This document shows, in pieces, positions 47,641-59,088 of a stretch of 64,000 nucleotides of DNA. The notes under the pieces were generated by a model. The model saw nothing but the letters and a program-made list of their open reading frames with translations. It had not been told where the DNA came from and searched no databases. Source of the stretch: Diphasiastrum complanatum (taxonomy: Eukaryota; Streptophyta; Lycopodiopsida; Lycopodiales; Lycopodiaceae); assembly GCA_029204225.1 (NCBI GenBank), contig MU831544.1:62001-126000 (forward strand), read 5' to 3'. Made by a program: the position numbers and the translations under genes. Position 1 is the stretch's first letter; the number at the start of each line of letters is the position of its first letter.

Positions 47641-49545
47641 TCATACTACATGGTCTACATGCCAGACACGAACACTGTGAAAACAGTGAGAGATGTCAGA
47701 TTTGATGAGAGCAGGACAATGGCCAATGACGATCCTGTCAGCTACAAAGTTCTGGAGAAACAGTACTATGACTTGCCGCCAATGACAGAGAGAGCAGAGG
47801 ATGGATACAAAAACGAAGATTTTCGAGTCATTTCTCATTCAAGTGATGAATCAGAAGAAGAAAGATTCGAGAGGCAGCCTACTGCTACAGTTCCTGTAAA
47901 CCAAGATGGTTCCGGACCGAGCAGGGCAGACAAAGGCAAAGGCATTGCTGTCCCAGGGGGATCTCCTAAAAGGTCAACAAGACCACGAAGAGCGCTAGCA
48001 AGATATGTGCCAAGCAGCTCAGCTTCTACATCAGAAGAGTTCTACGGATTCAGTGGCGAATCACAGACTTTCGAGAAAGCAGTTGAAAGTCCAGAAAAGG
48101 ACAGATGGATCCAAGACATGAACGAAGAGATGGAATCCATGAGGAAGAACCAGGTATGGACGTTGGAGCCATTACCACATAAGCGCAAGACTGTCAAATG
48201 CAAATGGGTTTTCAAACTTAGATACGAACCAGATGGGAATGTGATGAAAAACAAAGCAAGACTGGTAGCGAAGGGATTTTCTCAGAGATATGGTATTGAC
48301 TACTCTAAAACCTTCTCTCCTGTTGTCAAACATTTATCCTTACGTCTGTTATTTGCATATGCAGCAGCTTATGACCTCAGGATCCACATTGTGGACGAGA
48401 AGACGACCTTCTTGCATGGCGAACTAGACGAAGAGGTCTATATGGATCAACCCCCAGGATATGTCTCGAATTTACTTCCGAACTATGCATGCAGAATGCA
48501 TAGAAGCATTTACGGTATGAAACAATCAGCCCGACAATGGTACAAGAAGAAAGATCAAGCCCTGAAATCATTAGGATTCAAGCCTCTCTTGGCTGAGTCC
48601 AATGTGTATGTCAGAGTTACAGATGGGCAGATCATCATTGTGGTTGTATATGTAGACGAGACTCTGATACTTTGCAGGAGTGAACAGCTGATCGCTGAGG
48701 TGAAGACAGACATCTCAAATTTACAGGGACTATGAGGGAGGTAAGTTATACCTTCACCAGTCCAGATATACCCAAAAGATCCTAGAGGACTTTGGGATGC
48801 TGAACTGCAAAGGAGCGAATACTCCAATGCTTGCAAGGACGGTGTTGACAAATGATGACTATCTGAAGACTGAGGAATCAGAGAGAACAGATGCAACTAA
48901 CACCTTACAAGAAGCTGATAGGATCACTGATGTACCTTGCTGACAACACACGTCCTGATATTACTTATGCAATATTCAAGATGAGCCAATTCTGCATGAA
49001 TCCAGGCTCGACACATTGGAAGATTGCAAAACGCATTTTGCAATATCTTCAATTAACGAGGGATTACGGGTTGTGTTATTGTCGTGATGTAGGTTTCATG
49101 ATACTTTCCTACAACGATGCTAGCTGGGCATCTCTCAAGGACGACTGTAAAAGCGTCTGAGGAGGATGCAGCATCGCATCAGGAGCAGCAGTTCTCTGGG
49201 TCAGCAAGAAGCAGACCGTTGTAGCCCAGTCATCCTGCGAGGCCAAGTACGTTGCAATAGCAAAGATGGCCAACGAGATAATATGGCTAAGGCAGTTCCT
49301 GGACGAATTGGGCGAAACGAGGAACGAGCCTTTGGTCTTGCAAATGGACAACACCTCTGCAATACACCTAACGAAAGATCCCGTGTTCCATTCCAGAACG
49401 AAGCACATTGTGATCAAGTATCACTTGATCAGGGAGCTAATTGAAAAGAAGATGTTGCAGACCACCTTCATCGGAACGAAAGACATGGTTGCTAACATCT
49501 TCACCAAAGCCCTAGACAAAGGACTCTTTGAGAGACAGAGGAACG
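47617..49545 (+). pseudogene. Copia copy 1 reverse transcriptase and RNase H
   Basis: A 372-residue frame (47617-48735) starts VGYDNNSSYYMVYMPDTNTV, passes a Ser/Pro-rich linker, then RT with MNEEMESMRKNQVWTLEPLP, KCKWVFKLRYEPDGNV, VAKGFSQRYGIDYSKTFSPV and YGMKQSARQWYKKKDQAL. The catalytic YVDD is YVDE at 48649-48660. A deletion of about 60 bp relative to copy 2 after AEVKTDIS kills the frame. RNase H pieces follow: ADNTRPDITYAIFKMSQFC and then 49266 onward MANEIIWLRQFLDELGE, MDNTSAIHLTKDPVFHSRTK and DMVANIFTKALDKG. It is non-functional. Confidence 0.88.
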
Positions 49546-49584
49546 GTCTCGAGATCGTAATGCTATCATGCTTTGAGAGGGAGC

Positions 49585-50106
49585 TGAAGAAACAAAACGT
49601 TTCTAATTATGAAGCTTTGCTAGCTTTCAGCCCTCTGCCTGAGGGAGATGTTCGCGAACACGAAAGTCAAGAGACACGAAGCACGAAAGTTTGCGAACAC
49701 CTGACGGGAAGACATGAACACGAAAGATTCGCGAACGAGAATCTTTTGCGGTCGAATACGAGAAAGTCAGACGACGGAGACGAAACCAACGACGCGACAC
49801 GAAAAACGTCGCGAAAGACTTTCTGCCCTCACGCTCCAAAGAGTACCAGCAAAGATCATGCAAGTACTTGGAAGTACATATTGGTGTCTGATTCTCCCAT
49901 TCATTTCAATTTCACACATTGGTTGAATTTGTTGAATGCTGCATTAATTTATAAACGTAGATCAGCAGTGCCTAACTACACTCTGGAGGACTGTAGGAGT
50001 GATTCAACTGGCAGTATCCAGCGACCACATCTGAACTCCATCCGAGTCGCATTGAGTCGTGGTTGCTTCGCTTTCGCGACCGATTTGCGACCGCGAAATT
50101 TCTATG
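49585..50106 (+). repeat. Copia copy 1 3' LTR, internally deleted
   Basis: It starts TGAAGAAACAAAACG at 49585. A block with TTCGCGAA-type motifs (49650-49820) precedes the CCCTCACGCTCC phrase shared by all family LTRs. The right end is set by comparison with the LTR at 39426. Confidence 0.7.
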
Positions 50107-50194
50107 AGAAAGATTTACCAACCCATTTTCATCATCTTCAAGGACTTCCAAGAACTAACATTTAGAACAAGTCTGTAGATTTACATCACGTTTT

Positions 50195-50254
50195 CAACAA
50201 TCTGCAGAAATACACTAAGTGTTGCAACAGTCTGCAGAAATACGCTAAGTGTCG
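50195..50254. repeat. Tandem 30-bp repeat, two units
   Basis: Units at 50195-50224 and 50225-50254, sharing CTGCAGAAATAC and CTAAGTGT, differ at four positions by eye. Confidence 0.85.
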
Positions 50255-50350
50255 CACAGTTCGCATTTTTCGCACTTTTTCAAAAACTGCGACACTTGCC
50301 TTAAACTTCTTCCGTTCTATTATTTTGAAGAAGTCAACTTATGCATAGTT

Positions 50351-50514
50351 CAAGAGTTTAACTGTTTTCAACACCTTCGGCTTTTTCGCAAAAATGCGAA
50401 GATAGAGAAAATTTCCGAAGGTCATCTACTTTCAAGAATTGAACTGTTTTAGGGCACTTTCGACCTTTCGCAAAATCCCGAAGAGAAAGAAAAATGCCGA
50501 AGGTCGTCTATTTT
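50351..50514. repeat. Tandem duplication of about 82 bp
   Basis: Units start CAAGAGTTTAACTGTTTT (50351) and CAAGAATTGAACTGTTTT (50433) and share TTTCGCAAAA and CCGAAGGTC. They are moderately diverged. Confidence 0.75.
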
Positions 50515-50859
50515 GAACGAGGGTGTCATGTGCTACATGTAATTAGCCCATGAGCTAATGAATTGCCAAATATAGCCATGGAGCTAAATTAGACTAGAAT
50601 AGTCATTAGGACAGTAATAAAGTGGCTCGAACAACCTCGCTATATTTGTGAATAGCGGACTTGTAATAATGGTTGTAAGGCCCTTGTTAATTTTTTTTCC
50701 AATTTCTTCATTTTGAAGCTTTCGCCAAACTCATTTAAAATTAAAAAATCCTACCTACAGCCCTAACAAAAACTAACCTAACCCTCGCCTACCCTAACCC
50801 TAATCTCGCTACACATTACTTCTCCTACTTTAACCTAACGACCCTAACCGCTCACTCAC

Positions 50860-50918
50860 TCTCTCTCAAGATCGGCGGCATCATCTGCATCAAGAATATC
50901 AAAGTCCTTATCCGCCAT
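50860..50918 (-). CDS. Possible first exon of a host gene
   Basis: On the minus strand ATGGCGGAT begins at 50918 in a good plant start context (GCAATGGCG). It encodes an acidic start, MADKDFDILDADDAADLE, and reaches a donor-like GTGAGT at about 50859. The downstream intron-like sequence contains TTAGGGT motifs typical of plant telo-boxes (50770-50840). No further exon was found and the protein was not recognised. The frame is too short to rule out chance. Confidence 0.25.
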
Positions 50919-51529
50919 TGCTGGACTGCCTTCCTTCAACTCCCAGAGAAGATTATGGAATGAAAACGACACCAATGTCGATCGAGCTCAGAAACTGATG
51001 CCAACCTTTCCGTGATCCAACTCCGCAATAAAACAAATAGCAAAGAGAATGGCAGAGCGCTCGAGGATATTCAACAAAGCAGGAACGAAACCGGTGGTTA
51101 GGCAGATGCCCCACAAGTTTTCTCAACAGAGCCATAATAAGCGAGATCCTACATTAAAGGAGGCGGCTACGATCACTCACTGCTACGATCAATGTGGAGA
51201 GCAGTTTAACAACCGTGTACTCTATAAAATCAAGTTTATTACAGATGATACCAGCGCTGTGTAATACCTTGAAAGCGATAAGAGAAGTGAGATAGAGATG
51301 GATTTCTTAAGCACTGTGTTAAACTTGGTAGGTTCTGTTTGGGGCATCGGTATCAGACAAGATCTGAATAAGATGAGTATCTGACAAGGTATATCTGAGC
51401 CCAACAACTCCCCAAGAATCAACACAAGTCTCGAACATCACTGCATGCAGGGCCAAAAGTAGATCCACGCCTTTCGCTCTCTCCGACGTCTATTCCCTGC
51501 CATTCGGTCGAGAGCTCAGGCTTTCTTGG

Positions 51530-51725
51530 CATCGGTTGAGATGCCTCTCTTGCTATCCTTCTCTCTCTATCGGGTTGAGATGTGTCTCTCTCTACCCTTC
51601 CCTGTTTCGGTTTCAGATCCTTCCATGTTTCGGTTTCGGTTGAGATCTCTCTCTCTCTCTACCCTTCCCTATTTCGGTTGAGATCTCTCTCTCTACCCTT
51701 CCCTGTGTCGGTCTCTCTAGCCCCT
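51530..51725. repeat. Imperfect CT-rich minisatellite
   Basis: Four or five diverged units share TTCGGTTGAGAT, then CTCTCTCT, then ACCCTTCCCT, with a period of roughly 40-50 bp. Confidence 0.75.
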
Positions 51726-51842
51726 CTCCCTGTCCGCGCACCCAACGCCATCGAGCCCCATTTTTTTCTAAAATATTCCCTTTAAGATTCTTCTATAATA
51801 TTTTTGGTATATACTTTACCTCACCTTCCAATTCAGTGCCGC

Positions 51843-51865
51843 AAATAAATAAATAAATAAATAGG
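51843..51865. repeat. (AAAT)n microsatellite
   Basis: About five AAAT/AATA units. Confidence 0.9.
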
Positions 51866-52510
51866 TAAATTTCCGTTAGGGTTTAAATTTTCTACAGTTT
51901 CTCAAGGTTCCCGTATTTTAAATTTCCGAAGTCCTAAATCTTTTATGTTTGACGTTGGAATTTAGTACTTCAAAAACTAAAAGTGCTCGGTTGATTGAGT
52001 TGAATCACGTGATCAACATTATCATTGTCAATATTCACTTTTTTTTTTTTTTAATTTTCTTAGGACCCCTTCTGTCTTAAGGTGTTCACATTTATTTTGC
52101 TTTACTCTTTAAACTTCCGGATTTCTCCATTGACCTTGGATTGCGTCGTAGTAAAAAGCAAAAGTGATCAACTCGTCGAGCTTGACACTGTTTAGTTGTC
52201 TATATTTTCTCTTAGTTGTTACAGATTATAATCCATTTCTTCAAAATTCCATATCTCTTCTGTATGACCTCGTATTTTAGTGTTGTAAAAAAAGCAAACC
52301 TCTGCAACTCACCAAGATTGATAGTGTAGAAGTCTCATTTGTACCAAAATTTAACCTCTGCAAAAATTCTTTGTAATTGTCTTAATTGAAGTCATGCTTA
52401 TTGTCACTGTTTAACTACACCTTGCTGAATCTGGTTTCCATACCATTTCAAAGTTCGTCCCAAGATTACAATCCAAAGTTACAAATTCAATTATTCCACA
52501 TCGAATCCAA

Positions 52511-54245
52511 TGGATTGGGATTATGAACAAGAGGGTGACAATTAGTCATACTGTGATGATAGTTATGACAATGATGTGGACGAATATTGGGATCAAGGTG
52601 ACGATTACAACGAAGATTATGACCAATGTGACGACATCGCTGATAATGATCCATATCAAGAGCAGAACGATGATTTTGCCAATGATGATCAATATCATGA
52701 CTACAACGACACTTCTGAACTTGACTATTATTCTGAAGATATCAGCAATGATCAAGACAATGAAGAACAACATGAACCAGTCATTGAGGATTGCTCTACA
52801 GATGAAGCTGTTGAACCATTCGATGGTCAGGATGAAATAGAGTTCAATGATGGTGATTATCAAGATCAAGATCAATTCCAATTTACTACTGAAGATCAGT
52901 TTGAAGGGACAAGCGTGGATGAGCAACAACAAAAGTGGAACAAGAGATCACTACGAGCCAATGGACCAATTCTATGATCTTGATGAACTCAAAAGACGAC
53001 ATCACCATGGTGCAAAACAACATTTCGATCATAACGAAGATGATAATGTTGATTATGAGGCCTATGAAGATGCCTATGAAAGTGAAGAAATTGACGAAAA
53101 TGAAGAATGTTCTCTCTAAGCCACTACATGTATGATTGGTCCTTCTCTGATGGGTACATCATTTGCTGACACAAATGATTGTAAGAAGGGAAGGAATATT
53201 ATTGTCGCAAGTGGAGCGACGATTTCTAGTTCCAATGACAATTTTGTGGGAGTCTAAAGCCATCAACTCAACAACAGTGGGTCAGCATTCATGGAAGATC
53301 AAACGATATTGTAGGCCCTACTATGAGTGCAAAGAACATTGGAACAAAAGAAAGATTATGTGAACTTATTGAGCATAGTGCAGAATTAGTGCGACAACAC
53401 CATGACCAGATGGCGATATTGATAGCAGATTGTAAGTCTATGCTTGCTACTTGGTCCATGTCACGAATATTGAATGTTAATCTTGATTAGGGTGAAACTA
53501 ATTCTTTGCCAAACATAAATGTCAATCCCCACTCTGGCATGAAGGTTGATGACTTCACAACGATGCCTCCTATAATTCGAGAGCAAACTTTCGAGCCAAA
53601 ACAAATATTGATCGAGATGTTTTGAGCAAACAAGATTATGAATCTTCTGATGAAGTTGATAATTCCAAGGAAGAAAGCAAAATTTTTAATATCAATCTAC
53701 CTTCCACGGAGACAAATCAATATCAGCAAAGCACCAATGGACAGGTGGGTGAAGACCAATTTAAAAATCTAGATCAAGTCTTCTCCGACAGTTGTAATGA
53801 TCAAGACCAAGGTCAAAATAAGGAGGTATACTATGAGCGAAACGAACTTCTACAACTGCACTTAAATCATGGAGTACAATCCGATTGTCGAGAATTATGC
53901 TCTACTCCACAAATCAGTGGTTATGACCATATTATTAATAATGATCTATATGGAATTATTCCTGAACATGGATCAAGTGAGTGGTATAACACTGATGCAA
54001 AAGTCAAATACCAATATAGCAATGAGCTTTTTGATGATGAAACTGGTATTAACATTGCTTCAATGAAGTCAATAAGAAGAGTTTCATCCAAAGATCTGAA
54101 GCAAATTTGCACCAAGCTACCAACTAATGAATCTAATGTGATATTGCCAAAAGGAGTTGGTGCAAAATCCTTGAATATTCTTGCATTAGAGGATGTCAGT
54201 ATTCCTATCAACAAGGAAAACAAGTTAACATGGAAACTAAATTAA
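52511..54245 (+). pseudogene. Unidentified Asp/Asn/Gln-rich protein relic
   Basis: An ATG at 52511 opens MDWDYEQEGDN before a TAG. The same frame then gives about 140 codons of very acidic sequence (DDYNEDYDQCDDIADND, NDDQYHDYNDTSELDYYSED) to 52977. A shifted frame continues YEPMDQFYDLDELKRRHHHG and NEDDNVDYEAYEDAYESEEI to 53119. Between 53120 and 53600 open fragments switch frames (GRNIIVASGATISSSNDNF, TKERLCELIEHSAELVRQHH). A last 208-codon frame (53622-54245) is Ser/Asn/Gln-rich, ending INKENKLTWKLN. Codon periodicity and biased composition over 1.7 kb suggest one decayed gene. It could be a low-complexity host protein or a Gag-like region of an unknown element. I do not recognise it. Confidence 0.4.
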
Positions 54246-57200
54246 AAACCGTCAAATTCCTTGTGTACAGATGACCAAAAAGATCCCTTCACTGCATGGG
54301 ATTTGATGAATCTGAATGTGGGATGCATGGCTCTAATAAATGCTCATAACTTTTGTTGTAAATGAACTCTTGCCTTGATTCAAAGCTTGATAGATAGCCC
54401 TTGAAAATCCAATTTGATCTACCACAGATGCATCTTGTGCAACCTCACATGCATGGAGATCATTGTAGATCTTTGCATGGTCCTCAAACCTCAATTCTTG
54501 ACATCAACTCTATAGACTGAACTCCAAGGGGCGGAACGAGAAAGATAAAACGATAAAGTCTAGCCTTTAGTCCAAGCCTAGAACTAGCTCAAGTATGGTC
54601 TTTAGAACTCGATGTAAGAGTGAATGCGTATCAAATTGTGTCGAGAAAGAGAAGGCTAACTAGATGAGACACTCACAAGAAAATGTAAAAGAAAGTCAAT
54701 CTTTATTTATCAAGTACATATTGAAGTTTCTAAAAACTATGAGCTTTTCATCCTAGATCGAAGGGAGAAAGCCATTCTAAATGAGTGTTAGGAGCATATA
54801 TAACACAATGGTGAAAGGAAACTAAGTTTTCTATAATTTCGACATTCTAACGGTGGCTTTTGTCAACTGACTAGGAGGAGAAGATTGATCAATTCCAAAT
54901 ACTTTTTCCAAAAGACCCAAGGGCAACCCTAGTTAAAGTGAAAGTTAGAGGTCTCCTTATATTAGAAAGTTGGAATAGGTGTCTTGAGTTTCCACATCCA
55001 AAATAGAAGTCACAAAGGCCAATGATATTCACCATTTGTTTGTGGAGATAGGAGCCAATATCAATAGTAGAATATTTGGAATAGCTTTCAATGGATATTT
55101 TCCTTCATGTGTGAAGTAGTGAAGTGCTTCTTGAATAATGGAATCAGCAAAACATGTCCAAACTCCAATAGAATGCCTAGGAGCAAGCATTTAGATTAGA
55201 AAAAAAGAATGTTGAAAGAATTTAGACCAATGTTTTTGGAAAATTCTTGTTTGTAGCATAACAAGTCCTGTTTGCCCCTATCATGATAAGATCTTGAGGG
55301 GAGCATTATATTCGCCTCATTTGGGAAGAAAAATTTCAACAAAAAATAAAGCCTCTAGTAAAAACAATACACTCTCAATGTTTTAATCTCTCAATAAATT
55401 TACTCATGAAGTCACAATGCCAAAAGGTAGCTTGCCCAAAAGTAGGTAAAACACATGATTTAATGAACTTGATCAATTTCAAAGTTGTAAGAAAAGCTCT
55501 TAATCAATCAAGCAAAATGCTAATAATAAAATCAGTCTTGCTCGTTTTTTATTATTTCTCAGCTCTCCTACTTGTTTCTCACATAATCGACTTTTAGATA
55601 TTTCAAAGGAATTCATTTTTTACTAGCTTACGCACATGATCAAAAAATCTAACAATGCATCCTTTCCATGCAATTCATACTCATTGCTCAAACGAATGTA
55701 CACAAAGCCATTTAGATTGTCATGAGTAACATAACTTGCCACCTCTAAATGAGAGTCTTGAAAGTTTATCAGATTGTCGACAATCCAACATAATTATTTT
55801 CAACTTGTTTCTTTTACACATTTAAAGGCACATAAAAAAAAACTCCCTCATCCATCTACTTCGGGACTAATCGATACTTCAAACCACACATTCAAAATGG
55901 CCCTTAAGACATGCCTTAATAGATAGATAAAGTATTGAAACTTGAGCACTTTACCCTTCATTGGAAGCCATAGTTTTCTCAACAAATGGGAGACAAGATC
56001 AATTAATTATCTTTGTAAACTAGGAGAGAGGGTGCAAATCAAAATGAGACATAATAAACTAATGTTGAAAAATAAAATCATGGTTGGTCTTCAAGTCCCA
56101 CCCATTTGCAAATAGATCTAGATAGAAAATAGGACTCTTCAAGAAATAGCATTAGGCTTAAATATTCTTAGAAGCATATAAAAAGGTTTCTAAACAAATG
56201 AATACATATTTTGGACAATTTCATTAATTATATAGTTTTATCAAGTAAAAGTGTGAATTTCAATATTCAAATAATGTTCAGGAATTTTGTCAATAAAATT
56301 AAGATATTCTTGTTTCAAAATGTTTTGTATTAAAAGTAGTAATTTTTTACCCTTCCAGTTCAATGTAAAAAAAAAAAAAAATTACTATGACTATAATAGC
56401 AAAACGCACACAAAAGTATGCATTTTGAGTACTCTTTCAAAAATTCGTAACTTACTATCATAAATGTCATCAAATCATTTCACATGTTTTCTGTATATAC
56501 ATTTACTGACCAAAGAATTGAACCACTGATTTTGAAAAAACTTCAAGCAAGATATGATATGTCAACATGTGAATGTTGATCGAACTTGGATAGTTTTGAG
56601 TATGAGCATGTGTAAGATTTGGATTTCCACAAATTTTTTCCAATTGTGCATCTAAAATTTCATGTGTCAAGTGTTGAAACATATTGTTTGAATTACTAAA
56701 CCATTACTTATAGTGAAAAACCACAAACATTTGGTACATGAATGTCTATGTAGAAATGACGAGACAAAAACACAACATAATCATTACATAAATGCATTTA
56801 CATACAGAAGAGTAGCGCAAACAAGCCAAATGTTCTCTACTACTCAAAAAATTCTTTCAAAGTATATAAAATGGAATCTTTTCTAGGCCATTTTCTCAAC
56901 AATCCAAATAGAATTTATTTTCACCATCCCTAAACCTAATGTATAAGCGAGTCCACTTTCACATCAAGTCGATAGAATGAATCTTGACACATCTACCTCT
57001 ACAAAGCATCCTAATGCTACCTTTGATACACATGAACTTGACAAAGCATTCAAGAGACAAAAGAAACTTATGAAAGATACTGATGGTAGCCAAAAATAGC
57101 AGCAAACAGGCCGTGGAATAGCACCCTACCACTTTTGGATAGCACCTAAGATCATACACAAGAGCTTGAAAACAATACACAAAGCAATGCTCACAATGAA

Positions 57201-57560
57201 AAAACTGTGACAGTGATCTATTGATCTCTCTCAACAATACAATAAGTTTCTCCAACCTGTTTCTCCATGCATTTTCTACTATTTATGGATGAGTAAGATG
57301 ACTCTCTCTTCTCTCTCTAAAAGGTACTTGACCCTAAATATCTTCTATATAGGAAAAATAGCTAAAAATGACATATATGACCAAAATACATCAAAATGGT
57401 CTCATTTCGAAGGGCTGAAGTTTGACACTTCTTCATACTGAATAAATATGGTAAATAAAAAACTTTAGGCCTGGTTCACATGTGTGAAAGTCCAGTACCA
57501 AAACTATGTACAAAAATTGCAAATTTAGGCCTCAAACTAGCTAGGAAATGTTGACAATTT
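54246..57560. other. No recognisable feature
   Basis: AT-rich. Short frames without motifs. No repeat boundaries could be drawn. Confidence 0.45.
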
Positions 57561-57564
57561 TCAC

Positions 57565-58685
57565 AGTATGCACACCTGTGCATTCGAGCATGTTGAAGTC
57601 TTCAATGATCTTTTGAGTGTACTTTTGTTGGTGAAGATACAACTTACCACCAAAGTCTCTCGCGATCTACAAGCCTAGATAGATTTTAGCTTCTCTTAGG
57701 TCAGCGATCTCAAATATTTCAAAAATGTCTCTTTTGACATCTGAAATTAACTTATCTCTTCTTGAGAAGATAAGCGTGTCATCAACATAAACAACTAAAA
57801 TGATTATTTTATTTTGGACATGTTTGATATAGACATTTGATTCAACAAATAGAGGTTTGAAGCCTACGGAACATACTGCTTCATCCTTTTTTCTATACCA
57901 TTGTCTCGCTGTTTGTTTCAGACCATAAATGCTTTTATTCATGTGACATCCGTATTCTGGATATTCTTGGCTTACAAAACCAAGTGGTTGGTCCATGAAT
58001 AAGTCTTCTTCCAATTCTGCATGCAGGAAAGCAATTTTCTCATCCACAATACGGATTTTCAAATCATGAGCCACTGCATATGCAAATAAAAATGAATTGA
58101 TGTATGTTTGACTACCGGTGAGAAAGTATCAGTGTAGTCGATCCCATACTTCTGTGAAAATCCTTTAGCAACCAACCTTGTCTTGTATCTGATGTTTTCT
58201 CCATCAGGACCTGTTTTGATCATATAGATCCACTTGCACTTGACTGGTTTTCTGCCATCAGGTATAGGTGTGAGTGTCCATACATTGTTCTTGTACACGA
58301 ATGACATTTCGTCCTCCATTGCTTGAATCCAGTGATCTTTATCTGGTCCATCTACAACTTACTCGAATATTTGAGGTTCGTTAGAGAATCCACAAAATTC
58401 AATGATTGTATTAAAAACATTTTGACCATACCTTTATGGTGGTTTTCATTGTCTATCATATCTTCTCATAGGTGGTTTTGAGTTCGATTCTGTAGGTTTC
58501 GCGTATGATTCTGATTCGAGCTTTTCTGTTGGAATTCGAACTGGCGATTCGGGTCTGTCAGACACTCGATCTTGACCTCCCTCTAAATCTGGTAGCTCTC
58601 TTTCATCTTTTGTTTGTTTTTCTTCTGTTGTCGTTGGTAGCTCATAATAATTTTTGAGAATTTCATAGCCGACTAGAAGAACAAG
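57565..58685 (-). pseudogene. Copia copy 3, minus strand, reverse transcriptase region only
   Basis: It reads YEILKNYYELPTTTEEKQTK and a Ser/Pro/Glu linker (58688-58446). The RT follows with [60 protein letters not shown] (58319-58059), and in another frame [39 protein letters not shown] and VVYVDDTLIFSRR (58074-57667, YVDD intact). It ends near 57565 in GGKLYLHQQKYTQKIIEDFN. It belongs to a sister family of the plus copia copies, with fewer lesions in the RT. At 58685 it joins copia copy 2 head to head. Confidence 0.85.
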
Positions 58686-59088
58686 CAAGTTTGGTGTCCT
58701 TCACACGACACCACATGAGCTATGGTGGGGTAGAAAGCCCAATCTGTCTCACGTCAAAATCTTTGGCTGCGCCAGTTTATGCACATATTCCTGATAATCT
58801 TCGAAAGAAGCTTGATGAGAAAGCCGAACAGAGATTTCTGGTAGGTTATGACAATAATTCGTCATACTACAGAGTCTACATGCCAGACACGAACACTGTG
58901 AAAACAATGAGAGATGTCAGATTCGATGAGAGTAGGACAATGGCCAATGACGATCCTGTCAGCTATGAAGTTTTGGAGAGACAGTACTATGACCTGCCGC
59001 CAATGATAGAGAGAGTAGAAGGACAAACACAAAAACGAAGATTTTTGAGTCGTCTCCCATTCGAACGACGAATCTGACGAAGAAAGAT
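58686..59088 (+). pseudogene. Copia copy 2 integrase C-terminal part and linker
   Basis: It reads ELWWGRKP-type sequence in one frame and SYGGVESPICLTSKSL in another. VYAHIPDNLRKKLDEKAEQR and VGYDNNSSYYRVYMPDTNTV follow, then SYEVLERQYYDLPPMIERVE. It stops at 59077 after a one-base shift. Confidence 0.78.

Larger units (their letters stand above)
47145..50106 (+). mobile_element. Copia element copy 1, 5'-truncated
   Basis: It contains the end of integrase, RT, RNase H and the 3' LTR (49585 to about 50106). Gag, protease, the integrase start and the 5' LTR are absent. It is closely related to the plus copy at 58686-61856. Its LTR lacks an internal block (around the AGATGCACTCTAGG region of the LTR at 39426) that the other copies retain. 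Confidence 0.85.

Noticed and set aside
50755-50840. Interstitial telomere array from the CCCTAA motifs
   Set aside because: Only a few non-contiguous copies of CCCTAA occur; spacing is irregular and fits telo-box regulatory motifs or chance.
52523-52932. Met/Thr/Ile-rich frames overlapping the acidic coding relic
   Set aside because: Shadow frames of the GAT/AAT/GAC-rich coding strand.
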